Shown here: piece after piece, positions 11,001 to 16,744 of the stretch
How the letters are laid out: every line of letters starts with the position of its first letter
How positions within the stretch are numbered: position 1 is the stretch's first letter
DNA from: Parasphingorhabdus flavimaris
GTDB taxonomy: Bacteria > Pseudomonadota > Alphaproteobacteria > Sphingomonadales > Sphingomonadaceae
Assembly: GCF_013371215.1 (NCBI RefSeq)
Contig: NZ_JABWMH010000001.1
Location: 310,001-374,000 of the forward strand
DNA length: 64,000 bases
Reading direction: 5' to 3'
The notes under the pieces: generated by a model
Databases searched by the model: none
Seen by the model: the letters and a program-made list of their open reading frames with translations, nothing else
Told to the model about the DNA's origin: nothing
Position numbers and translations under genes: made by a program

Positions 11001-11960
11001 AATGTCGAACAGTCCGTTGTTGATGGTCAGATCGGCCTGTTCGGCGGCTACATAGGCAACCGAACCGTCGACGTTCACAGTGCCGCCTTGAACGACGCGC
11101 GGCGCGACCATGGCAACATAGCTGCTGCCATTGTTGAGCGCGTTGATCGTGGCACCATTTTCGACAATTATGGAAGAAGTGCTGCCGGCTGGTCCGCTGA
11201 CACTCATGGTGCTGCCAATGGTGTCGATATTGTTCGTTGTGAGCAGCAGTCCGCCGACGTCGAACGTGGAACCGGCACCGACCACGATACCGCCGGGACT
11301 GTAGAACCAGATATTGCCGCCGACTGCGCCGGTAGCAGTGTCCAGTCTGCTTGAAACATTGCCACTGAAGGCAATGCCACGAGGGTCGCCGGATGTCGTA
11401 GAGCCAGTCGGCAATATCCGGTTGAGGATCGTATAGCCCGAAGCCGGTCCGACAAATGTCAGGGTCGTGCCTGCGGGCAAGATGTTGATCAGGTCGTCGC
11501 TGTTCGCTGTATCATAAGGTGTCCAGTTGATGACATTTTGGGCCCCAAAGGTGGTAACAACATCGGAGCTGGCATCTCTCGCCAATGAAGCGACTGCTGT
11601 CACGTTATCGACAGAAGCCTGAAACGAGCTGTTGGCGTCAAATCTTGCGCCAATGGCCTGTGGCTGATTGATGGCGATCAGCCCGGCGCGGGCAGATATC
11701 GGGATGTCATTGACCGAAGGCGGATCCACCGGTTCCGAGATCCGGACATTATTGACGGGAAGGGGAGCGATCGGCGCAGAAATCCTGACATCTCGTGGAC
11801 TGAAATCGGGCGCACGCAATTGCGACTGTGCGAGAACCGGCTGCGGAGCCGAGGCCAGGAAAAACGCCGCTGCGGCTGCTGAACTGCCTGTCAGCCAGCG
11901 CATTTTTCTGGTTCGTCTTGCTCCGAGTTTGTCGTGCATTTCCTGCTTTCTGCTGGTCAT
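2034..11960 (-). CDS. Giant two-partner secretion exoprotein (TpsA, filamentous haemagglutinin type)
   Basis: At 3308 residues this is by far the longest gene in the window. It has an extended signal peptide (charged n-region, MRWLTG, then an Ala-rich core ending at PVLAQ near residue 44). Residues about 100-330 look like the haemagglutination-activity (TPS) domain: ILNRI near 182 and FYSPGGIVVGAGSTFDVGGL near 220, where other members usually have NPNG. The remainder is an imperfect beta-helix of short Gly/Asn/Asp/Thr repeats, with a very Gly-rich tract (about residues 1030-1510), a near-identical internal duplication 313 residues apart, a Thr-Pro linker near 3210-3220, and an acidic tail. 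I see only six cysteines: one CX5C pair mid-protein (near residue 1910) and two CX7C pairs at 3195/3203 and 3285/3293. It lies 46 bases after the cognate TpsB gene. The role is probably adhesion or biofilm formation; the receptor is unknown. Confidence 0.9.
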   Translation of the reverse strand: MTSRKQEMHDKLGARRTRKMRWLTGSSAAAAAFFLASAPQPVLAQSQLRAPDFSPRDVRISAPIAPLPVNNVRISEPVDPPSVNDIPISARAGLIAINQPQAIGARFDANSSFQASVDNVTAVASLARDASSDVVTTFGAQNVINWTPYDTANSDDLINILPAGTTLTFVGPASGYTILNRILPTGSTTSGDPRGIAFSGNVSSRLDTATGAVGGNIWFYSPGGIVVGAGSTFDVGGLLLTTNNIDTIGSTMSVSGPAGSTSSIIVENGATINALNNGSSYVAMVAPRVVQGGTVNVDGSVAYVAAEQADLTINNGLFDISIGVGTSDANGIVHSGTTTGPSSTPILNGMGQVTDADAQAIYMVAVPKNTAVTMLVGGAIGYEQAATASVVNGNIVLSAGGNVTVGGTATAPTNSIEKNSSSTAAANIQIGGTGGATFDSTLELFSADDITLSALSAADSIVISNAVGTQDLNLTAGNEINLNTAGGGQISVNGDVNLTAGTGATGGNININIDRTGFGTPINTGLVVSGDFTMDSSASGLDDFFTFRNNGGTGIGQDAVGGNIAIDITGGGVLDVGGNTRFLTSAQGGKGEIQNGSGQAGNIAFTMDSGTVQFGGDLDFEAMVRSTGDGKVGGNGPGSLGSSSTAGNIDLNLSGGDLTVIGDLGLSAHATATSGSDDATSQNNAGMAGAINVDISGGNHSFGSMDFSAHATSGSSFDANGNNIAGDVSRGSVDFTVSSAGTSLAITNNILVDVTTNGNVINDPTLDAVTINIVNTGGESGLAVANAIDIYTSASNGGSGGSLTAGSVSMIADNGDFSFDNLYVDTSLDLFSVNEISATATAGNVNLIAQNGGAISGNTVDVVASSNTESTFGVNAFGGDVLIHANDGSLVLTGNLDVSTSARGGVKDPATLETTTAEGGSIRVLLEGTSPASSRISVSDIDFNADGSIAGGVEVAPIFEGGGGSGFGGEIIFDLLGGTFIANDIDVSASGAGGQGGSEVTLVPAGLPVLGIAAMTTPMDLTVVNTPFAGGVSAGDGGDGQGGDVTFNLNGGNATVTNLTISANGFGGDGANGDINIGTSGGAGGNGIGGNAVFNGQTGNLTVTNTLTVSAEGNNQNIAPYAASGAGGYGYGSDGGNGGDGIGGTTSFNLDGTATINASNIIVSTNADGGYGGNSTSAGSGSIQAGTGGNGGNATGGDATFNNNAGTLGFGQLSVTSVGTGGNGGTVSGFFTGEADNIAGNGGTGTGGNATINLNQDDAGNPVYVVDASGVGGDGGTGLDGGDGGAAVGGVAALNINDATVNPDDPTIVANATGGDGGLGLRDSPNNITGNSGDGGNATGGTARLQVTGAGGNIDLGFVTLEANATGGNGAVGFYQFGGGIEGGDGGSGGDAAGGTVELIARTGGTLVLSSADFTMTSTGTGGIGGNGGNSYDTTAGDAGNGGDATGGTARLLAQGGTISGTNLDMTTAGLAGDGGSRGIYGAFGTNGADGTGGTGTGGTGIIEVQEGSPGIVTLADVSINSNGTGGGGPIAGTGAGGRIEISDSSTDPAGLITLGSLSALAFDTGIGPGVGSASAPLGGFFVTGDSGAVSILGDLTVIVAGNIEYDLDGDAQMTVGGSAALISDQNILINHSNNTTPVNSLEVAGNFDATAQADFISTDGSRINAGGTASVRAEQNATVADLAGVGSVDISALQNVAVNNAAVTGVPAVVSVGLLSYVVAPQLTINAGYDPTGTPTPIFDPTYNATITGDVTSTGLIAIGAGGTANFRAGSNTVSDNGLAVRTGDDIIIESGASLTAGANPSTTPSAAFTFTNPGNLILQAGDFTGLFGTPIGTLGTTPLTPIASIVAAGDLDANGFAVVMTANAIDGLGGTITASSISADVNDAPSNAAITAIGQSDDNGLLSAQCLEGNVCLGTLNADNLVYIGQASNNDVIQAIVESGTVSANDILVTTRRDIVMGTTGIATILDASNQLALQSTEGDIDLADVSGTSNTITIDAAGSLLGTANLTSVNDIGITVGADINAASIVTDGQLTTVAQVGAPLEASYTVPGSIIVGTLSQGADIDIDISAGGDISFDQINLPANRAITLTAATGDAFLGTNSSATSVSVLGNNVGFNDLQSSGNITLNATTGDLTGTGPGNLTAGGGINLEAANIIDIANATTTGLGQSINLSANNIAAATLTTNSGDILVSAAQDIALGTAATSAGTPTAGSIGLLAGNNIASTGSLDAGEDVAIRALGDVALTTVSAGDDVSVDADGAISLTSATTSGTGIDLFALAFNTANAGQAGSIAFAAETLTGSNIQLDSGSDVTAADTLNAIDNISITATGAAAATNAISGSNTDITGASVTLDNGNIGGDLTLNALAGNIDSNGTVVVGNAIDLDATGDAGFSDLTAQAGTIAITAGGSINGGNLTAANNISLDAGNIAIGDASGAAIAMTSGSDILFDSLTSTGSTTLTATSGTIGANAGAGDITASGVGQSINLFANNVAVGALATNDGDILVSAAQDIALGSAATSAGTPTAGSIGLLAGNNITSTGSLNAGEDVAIRALGDVALTTVSAGDDMSVDADGAISLTSATTSGTGIDLFALAFNTANAGQAGSIAFAAETLTGSNIQLDSGSDVTATGTLNADNDINILATGTPTVANAISGNDTNITGASVTLNNGSIGGNLTLNAVAGDVDGNGAVTVGGGIDLDATGSVGFGTLDAQGGTFTVDAGGNIDFTSAASSAGTSLNAGGDIIGGDMTSDGNIAIDGGGDAVLGSVNSATNISARLLGSFTAGDVNADTAGQGEVDISADNGIELANVSGNDIFLTATTGLVNVTNDVAVTNAIIASGEAVSIVTQQDMTVSAEATNGNVDLTSAAGLAIQDAQASGDISMSAANDVRINGLVSADNQLLISAGSLIDIQAATVGGTIRTVSADMNIGSTGALGESATTSDIEISSDGTTQMMLGDGTDLTGTFSLNNDEFSRIQSGGDLTIFAAETGLAGFDLTVQNLSVLASAQGNFARNGSFNIIADQSIRVLDSLSVQSGLDTNLNLAAGDDLFVNASLGTIEMLDDTVLAGNLSLTARNIYAVTDQAFDDIQGMSTAEIDARLAENDGNVRDNGFIVADAISVTLLASQFYVQNTGSGTDFDARRGFVAGAGGLSINAGPSGTTPIVINGTVNGATGIPAIPATTITGAGFNAVSTINGCIIADPASCAPVTPTPTPTPTPTPTPTPEPRPIPVQDVIDEEVTPEEYAADPFATNLIELKETGDMADDPLIDEPVTGAGNDDLWVNGLDCELDDSGECAIDEDEDGEQLQPAE
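2308..2343. repeat. Hexanucleotide tandem repeat (GGCGTT)6
   Basis: Six perfect GGCGTT units in a row. On the minus strand they encode the Thr-Pro linker near the C-terminus of TpsA, between its two C-terminal cysteine pairs. The unit is two codons long, so copy-number changes by slippage would lengthen or shorten the linker without shifting frame. Confidence 0.95.
4081..4470. repeat. Internal duplication in tpsA, copy nearer the C-terminus
   Basis: This stretch matches 5020-5409 at an offset of exactly 939 bases (313 codons). Over the first 360 positions I count about nine mismatches, several of them at third positions. Weaker similarity extends upstream to about 3840 and downstream to about 4530. 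It encodes part of the beta-helix, including segments reading ILVSAAQDIALG and IDLFALAFNTANAGQ. Confidence 0.93.
5020..5409. repeat. Internal duplication in tpsA, copy nearer the N-terminus
   Basis: Partner of 4081-4470, in the same orientation and 939 bases away. The high nucleotide identity compared with the diverged surroundings suggests a recent tandem duplication or ongoing gene conversion. Confidence 0.93.
7440..8860 (-). repeat. Glycine-rich GGxGG tract inside tpsA
   Basis: On the minus strand this part of TpsA encodes repeated GGDGG, GGNGG, GGTGTGG and similar runs alternating with short beta-strand segments. In DNA it appears on the plus strand as recurrent ccgccattgccgcc-like words. 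The pattern resembles PGRS-like glycine-rich secreted proteins and should form an elongated, flexible surface segment. Boundaries are approximate. Confidence 0.8.
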
Positions 11961-12006
11961 GATCCGGTCCCCGATTGAAACATCTTCTGGTCAAAAATTA
12001 CGGTCA

Positions 12007-13800
12007 TCATCTGCGCCTCCACGGAGCAAGCTGGATGCTCAACGTCAGCAAGGCCCGGGCGCTGTCGCGGCGGGTCTGGAATGCGGCCCGTTTCAGCGGA
12101 ACGACCGCTGTCATGTCGAGACTGGCCTGCTGGCCAATCGTCATGCGGAAGCCGCCACCGGCGGAATAGAGTTTTTGCGGATCGCCGGGAATATTCTTGT
12201 TCCAGACGCCCATCAGATCGAAAAACAAATAGGGCTGAACCGCGATGCCTCCAGGTGAATCGGGCAACAGGGAGCCGTAGCTGACCTCGGTCTGCAGCCC
12301 ATAGCCGCTGTCGCCGATGATCGACCCGGGGTCATAGCCCCGGCCCGTGGTGTAATTGCCGCCGGACATTTCTTCGTAGGAGAAAAGCGCGTCCGGCGAA
12401 TATTGCAGGCGCGGCTTCAGCGTGAAAGCCAGTAGCGGGGTCGGGCGAAAGTCGATCTTGGCCTGGCCCCGGACGACAAAGGCGGTCGGATCGCCGTCGG
12501 CGCGGGTCGGAAAGACCGTCTGGCCGATACAGTTGACGAACGCCGGGCCGCAGCCCTGGCTGGCGCCCAAAATGTCCAGCCCCTGACGGATTTCGAGCGA
12601 ACCGCCCATGCCCCATTTGGGTTCATATGCGGAATATCCGCCGCGGCCCGAAATACTGCCTTGCTCGATCTGGTTGAAGTCGAGCCGGGCATAAGCGATG
12701 CTCAGCCTGTCTTCGTTGGTGCGAACGCCCAGAACGTCGGTGCGCTGATTGACAAAATCGAGGCCCACGGTTCCGAATATATTGCGCGACTGCTTCCTGA
12801 CGAACGGATAGGCGGCATAGGGGCCGGCGACCATGGTCTCGGAATCGACAATCAAGCCGCCGGGAAGTTCCGGCCTGGTCCATGCATAAGTGAAATTGCC
12901 GCCCAGTTTCAGCCCTTCGCCGCCGACGCGGAATTCGTGGCTGGCCTGCAGGACCTGTTGCTCCTTGAAGTCCGACGTCGAATAGCCGCTGATGGTTGTT
13001 TCATCGCCCATCCCGGTGAGCCCGTTGAAACGGACCCTCGCCAGTCCGCCAAAACGCCCGACCGCCTCGGACCCGAAATTCTGGATATTGACGTCGGCAT
13101 AGACCGGCGTGCGGATTACGTTGAATTCGCCGACCACTTCGCCGGGCTGGCCGCCGGATTCAGCCGATACCGGGCGGAGCGAAAGCCGTACATCGAGACC
13201 GGGAATGTCGCGCGCGAGCAACAGATAGCGGTCGGCGGTATTGATGTTGAAAACCGGCTGCGCGGCAAGCTTTTCGATATATTTCTGCAACAGGCCTTCG
13301 GATGGTCCGGCATCGCCGCGGACCTGGACAGAGGTCATCCGGGCCATCAGCACATCGAAACGCACATTGCCCTGATCAATGGTTTGCGGCGGGACCTGCA
13401 CGGCCGCCAGATAGCCTTCGCTGCGCAAAATCGTCGCTGCGCGGTCACGGATATCGCAGACCACCGATACCGGCACTTCCTGTCCGACATAATCGGCATA
13501 GGATGCGTTGAGCGAAGCGGCATCGACCGAGATCAGTCCGGTGAATTCGACGTTCTTCAGCGTGAACCGCAGGTCGGAAAATTCCGGTCCGGCGAGCGGG
13601 CAGGCGGATCGTTCGACGTCGCCATCGACCGCCAATATCTGGGCCTGCCCCTTGAGCGCTTCGTCAATGACGCCGCGCTGGATTTCTTCCCTTGTCGGCG
13701 CAGCAACAGACGACTGTCCCCAGGCCGGCAGGCTTGTTGAAACCATAGCAAGGCTCGCTGCCAAAGAAGTTGTTCGAATCGTCGTTCGCGCAAGCGACAT
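12007..13800 (-). CDS. TpsB outer-membrane transporter (ShlB/FhaC/HecB family)
   Basis: This 597-residue protein has a signal peptide ending near LPAWGQ (about residue 29) and a polypeptide-transport-associated (POTRA) region in about residues 75-240, with FTLKNVEFTG at its start and YLLLARDIPGLDVRLSLRP in the second half. A long beta-barrel follows and ends in a C-terminal aromatic strand (SIQLAPWRRR). The conserved pore-loop motif of Omp85/TpsB proteins appears as GRGYDPGSIIGDSGYG near residue 480. The family exports one dedicated TpsA partner across the outer membrane, and the tpsA gene lies 46 bases downstream. A GGGGG Shine-Dalgarno-like run lies about 6 bases before the ATG. It carries Cys residues in the pore half (GCGPAFVNC) that may form a disulphide. 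The family assignment is strong; partner specificity is inferred from position. Confidence 0.93.
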   Translation of the reverse strand: MSLARTTIRTTSLAASLAMVSTSLPAWGQSSVAAPTREEIQRGVIDEALKGQAQILAVDGDVERSACPLAGPEFSDLRFTLKNVEFTGLISVDAASLNASYADYVGQEVPVSVVCDIRDRAATILRSEGYLAAVQVPPQTIDQGNVRFDVLMARMTSVQVRGDAGPSEGLLQKYIEKLAAQPVFNINTADRYLLLARDIPGLDVRLSLRPVSAESGGQPGEVVGEFNVIRTPVYADVNIQNFGSEAVGRFGGLARVRFNGLTGMGDETTISGYSTSDFKEQQVLQASHEFRVGGEGLKLGGNFTYAWTRPELPGGLIVDSETMVAGPYAAYPFVRKQSRNIFGTVGLDFVNQRTDVLGVRTNEDRLSIAYARLDFNQIEQGSISGRGGYSAYEPKWGMGGSLEIRQGLDILGASQGCGPAFVNCIGQTVFPTRADGDPTAFVVRGQAKIDFRPTPLLAFTLKPRLQYSPDALFSYEEMSGGNYTTGRGYDPGSIIGDSGYGLQTEVSYGSLLPDSPGGIAVQPYLFFDLMGVWNKNIPGDPQKLYSAGGGFRMTIGQQASLDMTAVVPLKRAAFQTRRDSARALLTLSIQLAPWRRR

Positions 13801-13817
13801 ATATTCCCCCGTCCTGT

Positions 13818-13888
13818 GATGGTTTCCAGCTGACCTGACGAACCATCCTATATCTTTTCTGCCGTCCAGCGCTCATCCCGGACGACAG
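13818..13888 (-). promoter_or_regulatory. Two intercistronic stem-loops upstream of tpsB
   Basis: The 102-base gap before tpsB holds two inverted repeats. GATGGTT (13818-13824) pairs with AACCATC (13841-13847), a 7-bp stem. CTGCCGTCC (13859-13867) pairs with GGACGACAG (13880-13888), a 9-bp stem with one G-U wobble on the transcript. Neither is followed by a T-run on the minus strand, so they look more like RNA-processing or stabilising structures than a terminator. No biochemical role can be read from the sequence. Confidence 0.5.
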
Positions 13889-13902
13889 ATATTCATCATT
13901 GT

Positions 13903-14703
13903 CTAGCCCTGGTCAGCAGACTCGTCATTGTTCAGATTGAGCGTGTCGACCAGCAGATCCAGCTGGCCGGAACATCCGTTTTCGATCAGCATCGACGCCG
14001 CGTCGTCAAGGTCGGTCGGCTGATTTTGCAGCACCACGAAATTCACCTCGACAGATTGCGGCACATTCGAACCGAGCAGGCGAAAGCTTGCGCCGTCGGT
14101 TACCGGAAGAACATCTTTCGGCCACGCCTTCAGCGCGCTGCCTTTTCTCCAGGCAATTTCGGTGACATTGCCGTTTTCCGGCTCGACGATCGAAGCGGTT
14201 GCCGATCCGGTATAATCGGGGCGCCAGACAACCAGTGCGTCGGCGTCGGCGACGCAGAATTTTCCGCCCTTGGTTACGTCAAGAAACCAAAGATTTGGGT
14301 TGTGCGGCGTTTCGACCGCAGCGGCCCCTGCAGCGCGAACCGCTCCGGTTCTTGCCCGGCTGCTGCCGCGATTGCTGATGAAACTCGACAGCCGGCGCGA
14401 CGCGGTTGAGGCAGATCCGCCCCCCTTCGCCAGGGAAAAGGTTCCCGGACCCTTGAGAACGCGGGTCCCGGACTTGGTCAGGATCGTCACCTGATCCTGG
14501 GCCTTCAGCGAAATCTTGGCATCATTCGCCATTTTCTTGCCCGCCGGATAGCTGCTCGCCGAAGGACCGGTCGAGCGCATGACCATATTCTGGGCCATCG
14601 CGACGCTGCCAACTCCGAACAGCAAAATTGTACCAAGAGCGGCTTTCGCAAGGCGGGGAAGGGTTCTTCCGGATTTTGCCGGATCAAATTTATCCAAGTG
14701 CAT
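13903..14703 (-). CDS. Exported protein of unknown function in the CHAT/TPS operon
   Basis: I do not recognise a named family. The protein has a charged start, a hydrophobic core (LAKAALGTILLFGVGSVAMA) and a likely cleavage site before QN, so it should be exported. The next segment reads ISLKAQDQVTILTKSGTRVL and is followed by KGPGTFSL, a pattern like the short beta-rich FecR-type domains that bind periplasmic partners, but that similarity is weak. A Ser/Arg/Ala-rich linker follows, then a globular C-terminal half with FCVADADALVVWRPDY and a single Cys near the end (ENGCSG). I choose the ATG at 14703 because GGAG lies 6 bases upstream; the ATG at 14715 is possible. The start overlaps the end of the cyclase gene, so the two are probably translationally coupled. 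A role as a periplasmic sensor or adaptor is a guess from context. Confidence 0.75.
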   Translation of the reverse strand: MHLDKFDPAKSGRTLPRLAKAALGTILLFGVGSVAMAQNMVMRSTGPSASSYPAGKKMANDAKISLKAQDQVTILTKSGTRVLKGPGTFSLAKGGGSASTASRRLSSFISNRGSSRARTGAVRAAGAAAVETPHNPNLWFLDVTKGGKFCVADADALVVWRPDYTGSATASIVEPENGNVTEIAWRKGSALKAWPKDVLPVTDGASFRLLGSNVPQSVEVNFVVLQNQPTDLDDAASMLIENGCSGQLDLLVDTLNLNNDESADQG

Positions 14704-16744
14704 AGCTTTCTCCATTTTTGGTCTTTTTCAATCTTCGAAGCAAATTGGCGAGACCCAGATCCTCGCCATATGTTTTCGTCATGGCACCCAGTGCCTGAAT
14801 CGAACTACTATCACCTATTTCATGGGCTGCTATGACCGCGGTCACTTTTGCACGCTGGTCATCTTGCCAGTCGGGTACCGGTTCGAAAACCTCGACCGGT
14901 GTCGACCGGCCGCGCAGCGTGATCCGTCCCATCGGACGGAACCAGTCGAGGCCGGTGCGTTCCATCGCCTCACGGCTGAGCAATATTTTTGTGTCGAGAG
15001 CCTTGTTGGCCGCTTCCAGCCGGGCCGCAGTGTTCATAGCGTCGCCGAGAGCGGTATACTGGATGCGGCCCTCACCGCCGAAATTGCCGACGATGGCATC
15101 CCCATAATGCATGCCAACGCGGGTCCGGCCGATCGCTGGCACGCCTTCCGGAACATTGCGGCGAAACTCCTCGCCCGCAAGGTAGAGCGCATAAGCCGCT
15201 CTGGCTGCCCGTTCGCCGTCATCGGGATAAGCAATGGGAGCGCCCCAGAAGGTGACCAGTGCATCGCCGACAAATTTGTCGATGGTGCCGCCATATTCCA
15301 GCGCCACTTCGCTTAGCCGGTCGAGATAATCATTGAGCAGGGTCGCGACCATTTCCGGTTCGATCGCATGGGTCAGCTTGGTAAAGCCTTCGAGATCGGT
15401 AAATACCGCGAATATCTTGCGCTTCTCGCCATGCAACGAGAGTTTTTCGGGGTCCTTGAGGATTTCGGTGGCGATGGATTTGGGCAGATATTTGCCAAGC
15501 GCACTCTGCGCAAAGGCGCGCTGTTTGGAATTTATTGTCCGCGCGGCCGAACCGACCGAGGCATAGCCGAGCAGCCAGCCGACGCCCCAGCCAAAGGCCG
15601 GCAAGGAAAGCGTGTCGACACCAATATTCTGCAACACGAACGGAAATATCAGAAAAAATGCAAACTGGCCGATCAGCACCAGGCCGACCTTCAGGGCATT
15701 GCCGATAATGAGAGCGGACAGGCCCCCGCAAATCGCGACGATCAGCGCGCCAACCCACAGGGTCCATGGCGGAACAGGGACGGGCAGGTCGTCATTGATC
15801 AACTGCGCGAGCATATGGGCATGGACTTCGAGCCCGATCATCTTGCCATCATCGCCTCTGATATCGGCGAGGCCGCCCACCGGGGTTTCAAACCGGTCAC
15901 GATCGATGAAGTCGCCGCCGATCAGCACATGTTTGCCGGCGATGAAAGAGCTCAGCATCTCGGCAATTTCCGGGTCGGCAAAATTCTCGATCGGAAATTT
16001 GTCGAACACCGGAACATCGGTTGCTGCCGGTACATGATAGCGGATTGCGCCGTCATTGGCGGCAAATTTCGGGTTGGGTGCGGTGAGCGCGATGGCCATG
16101 AACGGCGGTGCGCCCGGCCGGTGCGGTGTCCAGCGGCGCTGGACGCCGTCGCTGTCGGTCTCGAGCTTGATATTCGTCGGCTTCACGTTCTCGGTGCGGG
16201 CTTCTTCGAAAAACTGTTGCAGAAACTCATGTTCCGCAAAGGCGATTTCGGGATTTTCCCTGGGATCGGCATAAGCCAGAAAGGTCGGCGTTTCCATGGT
16301 CTTGAACGCCGAGAGCAGCAGGTCATCGTCATCCTGCGGCATCGTGAACAATATATCTATGCCGATTGATTCGGGGCCGGCGGCGTCGATCGTTTCGAGC
16401 GCCTGGGCAAGGATCGTCCGGTCAACCGGGGAGCGCTGTCCGGTCAGCTTGAGCGTGTCCTCATTATATACGACCATGACGATATTCTCGTCTTTTTCGA
16501 CCTCCGGCGCAAACACCGAAGCGCGCAGGTCATAGAGCGCACGCTCGGCTTCCTGGATCAGCGGTGTCGTCCATGCGTAGCGCGCAACCATCACGGCGAG
16601 AACCATGAACAGGATGGTCGATCCGAGACGGATCGGACCGAGTTGATCGAACAGGCGGCGCAGAGACTGCATCACGCCCTTGGCGCCCTCTTTTACATCG
16701 CGGTCATTTTTGGCCGGGTCTGCTGGCAAGGGAGCAGCTGCCAT
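14690..16744 (-). CDS. CHASE2-domain class III adenylate/guanylate cyclase
   Basis: This 684-residue membrane receptor has one N-terminal transmembrane helix (about residues 38-56), an extracytoplasmic CHASE2 domain (about 60-320, with RALYDLRASVF and SIGIDILFTMPQDDDD), three closely spaced transmembrane helices (about 322-395) and a cytoplasmic class III nucleotidyl cyclase domain (about 440-620). The metal-binding aspartates are visible in FTDLEGFT (D450) and GDALVTFWG (D494). The reaction is ATP to cAMP, or GTP to cGMP; I cannot settle the base specificity by eye. Its ATG shares one base with the stop of the CHAT gene (TAATG), and the downstream gene overlaps its 3' end, so all three are likely made together. 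CHASE2 is a known extracellular sensor domain whose ligand is mostly unknown. Confidence 0.92.
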   Translation of the reverse strand: MAAAPLPADPAKNDRDVKEGAKGVMQSLRRLFDQLGPIRLGSTILFMVLAVMVARYAWTTPLIQEAERALYDLRASVFAPEVEKDENIVMVVYNEDTLKLTGQRSPVDRTILAQALETIDAAGPESIGIDILFTMPQDDDDLLLSAFKTMETPTFLAYADPRENPEIAFAEHEFLQQFFEEARTENVKPTNIKLETDSDGVQRRWTPHRPGAPPFMAIALTAPNPKFAANDGAIRYHVPAATDVPVFDKFPIENFADPEIAEMLSSFIAGKHVLIGGDFIDRDRFETPVGGLADIRGDDGKMIGLEVHAHMLAQLINDDLPVPVPPWTLWVGALIVAICGGLSALIIGNALKVGLVLIGQFAFFLIFPFVLQNIGVDTLSLPAFGWGVGWLLGYASVGSAARTINSKQRAFAQSALGKYLPKSIATEILKDPEKLSLHGEKRKIFAVFTDLEGFTKLTHAIEPEMVATLLNDYLDRLSEVALEYGGTIDKFVGDALVTFWGAPIAYPDDGERAARAAYALYLAGEEFRRNVPEGVPAIGRTRVGMHYGDAIVGNFGGEGRIQYTALGDAMNTAARLEAANKALDTKILLSREAMERTGLDWFRPMGRITLRGRSTPVEVFEPVPDWQDDQRAKVTAVIAAHEIGDSSSIQALGAMTKTYGEDLGLANLLRRLKKTKNGESYALG

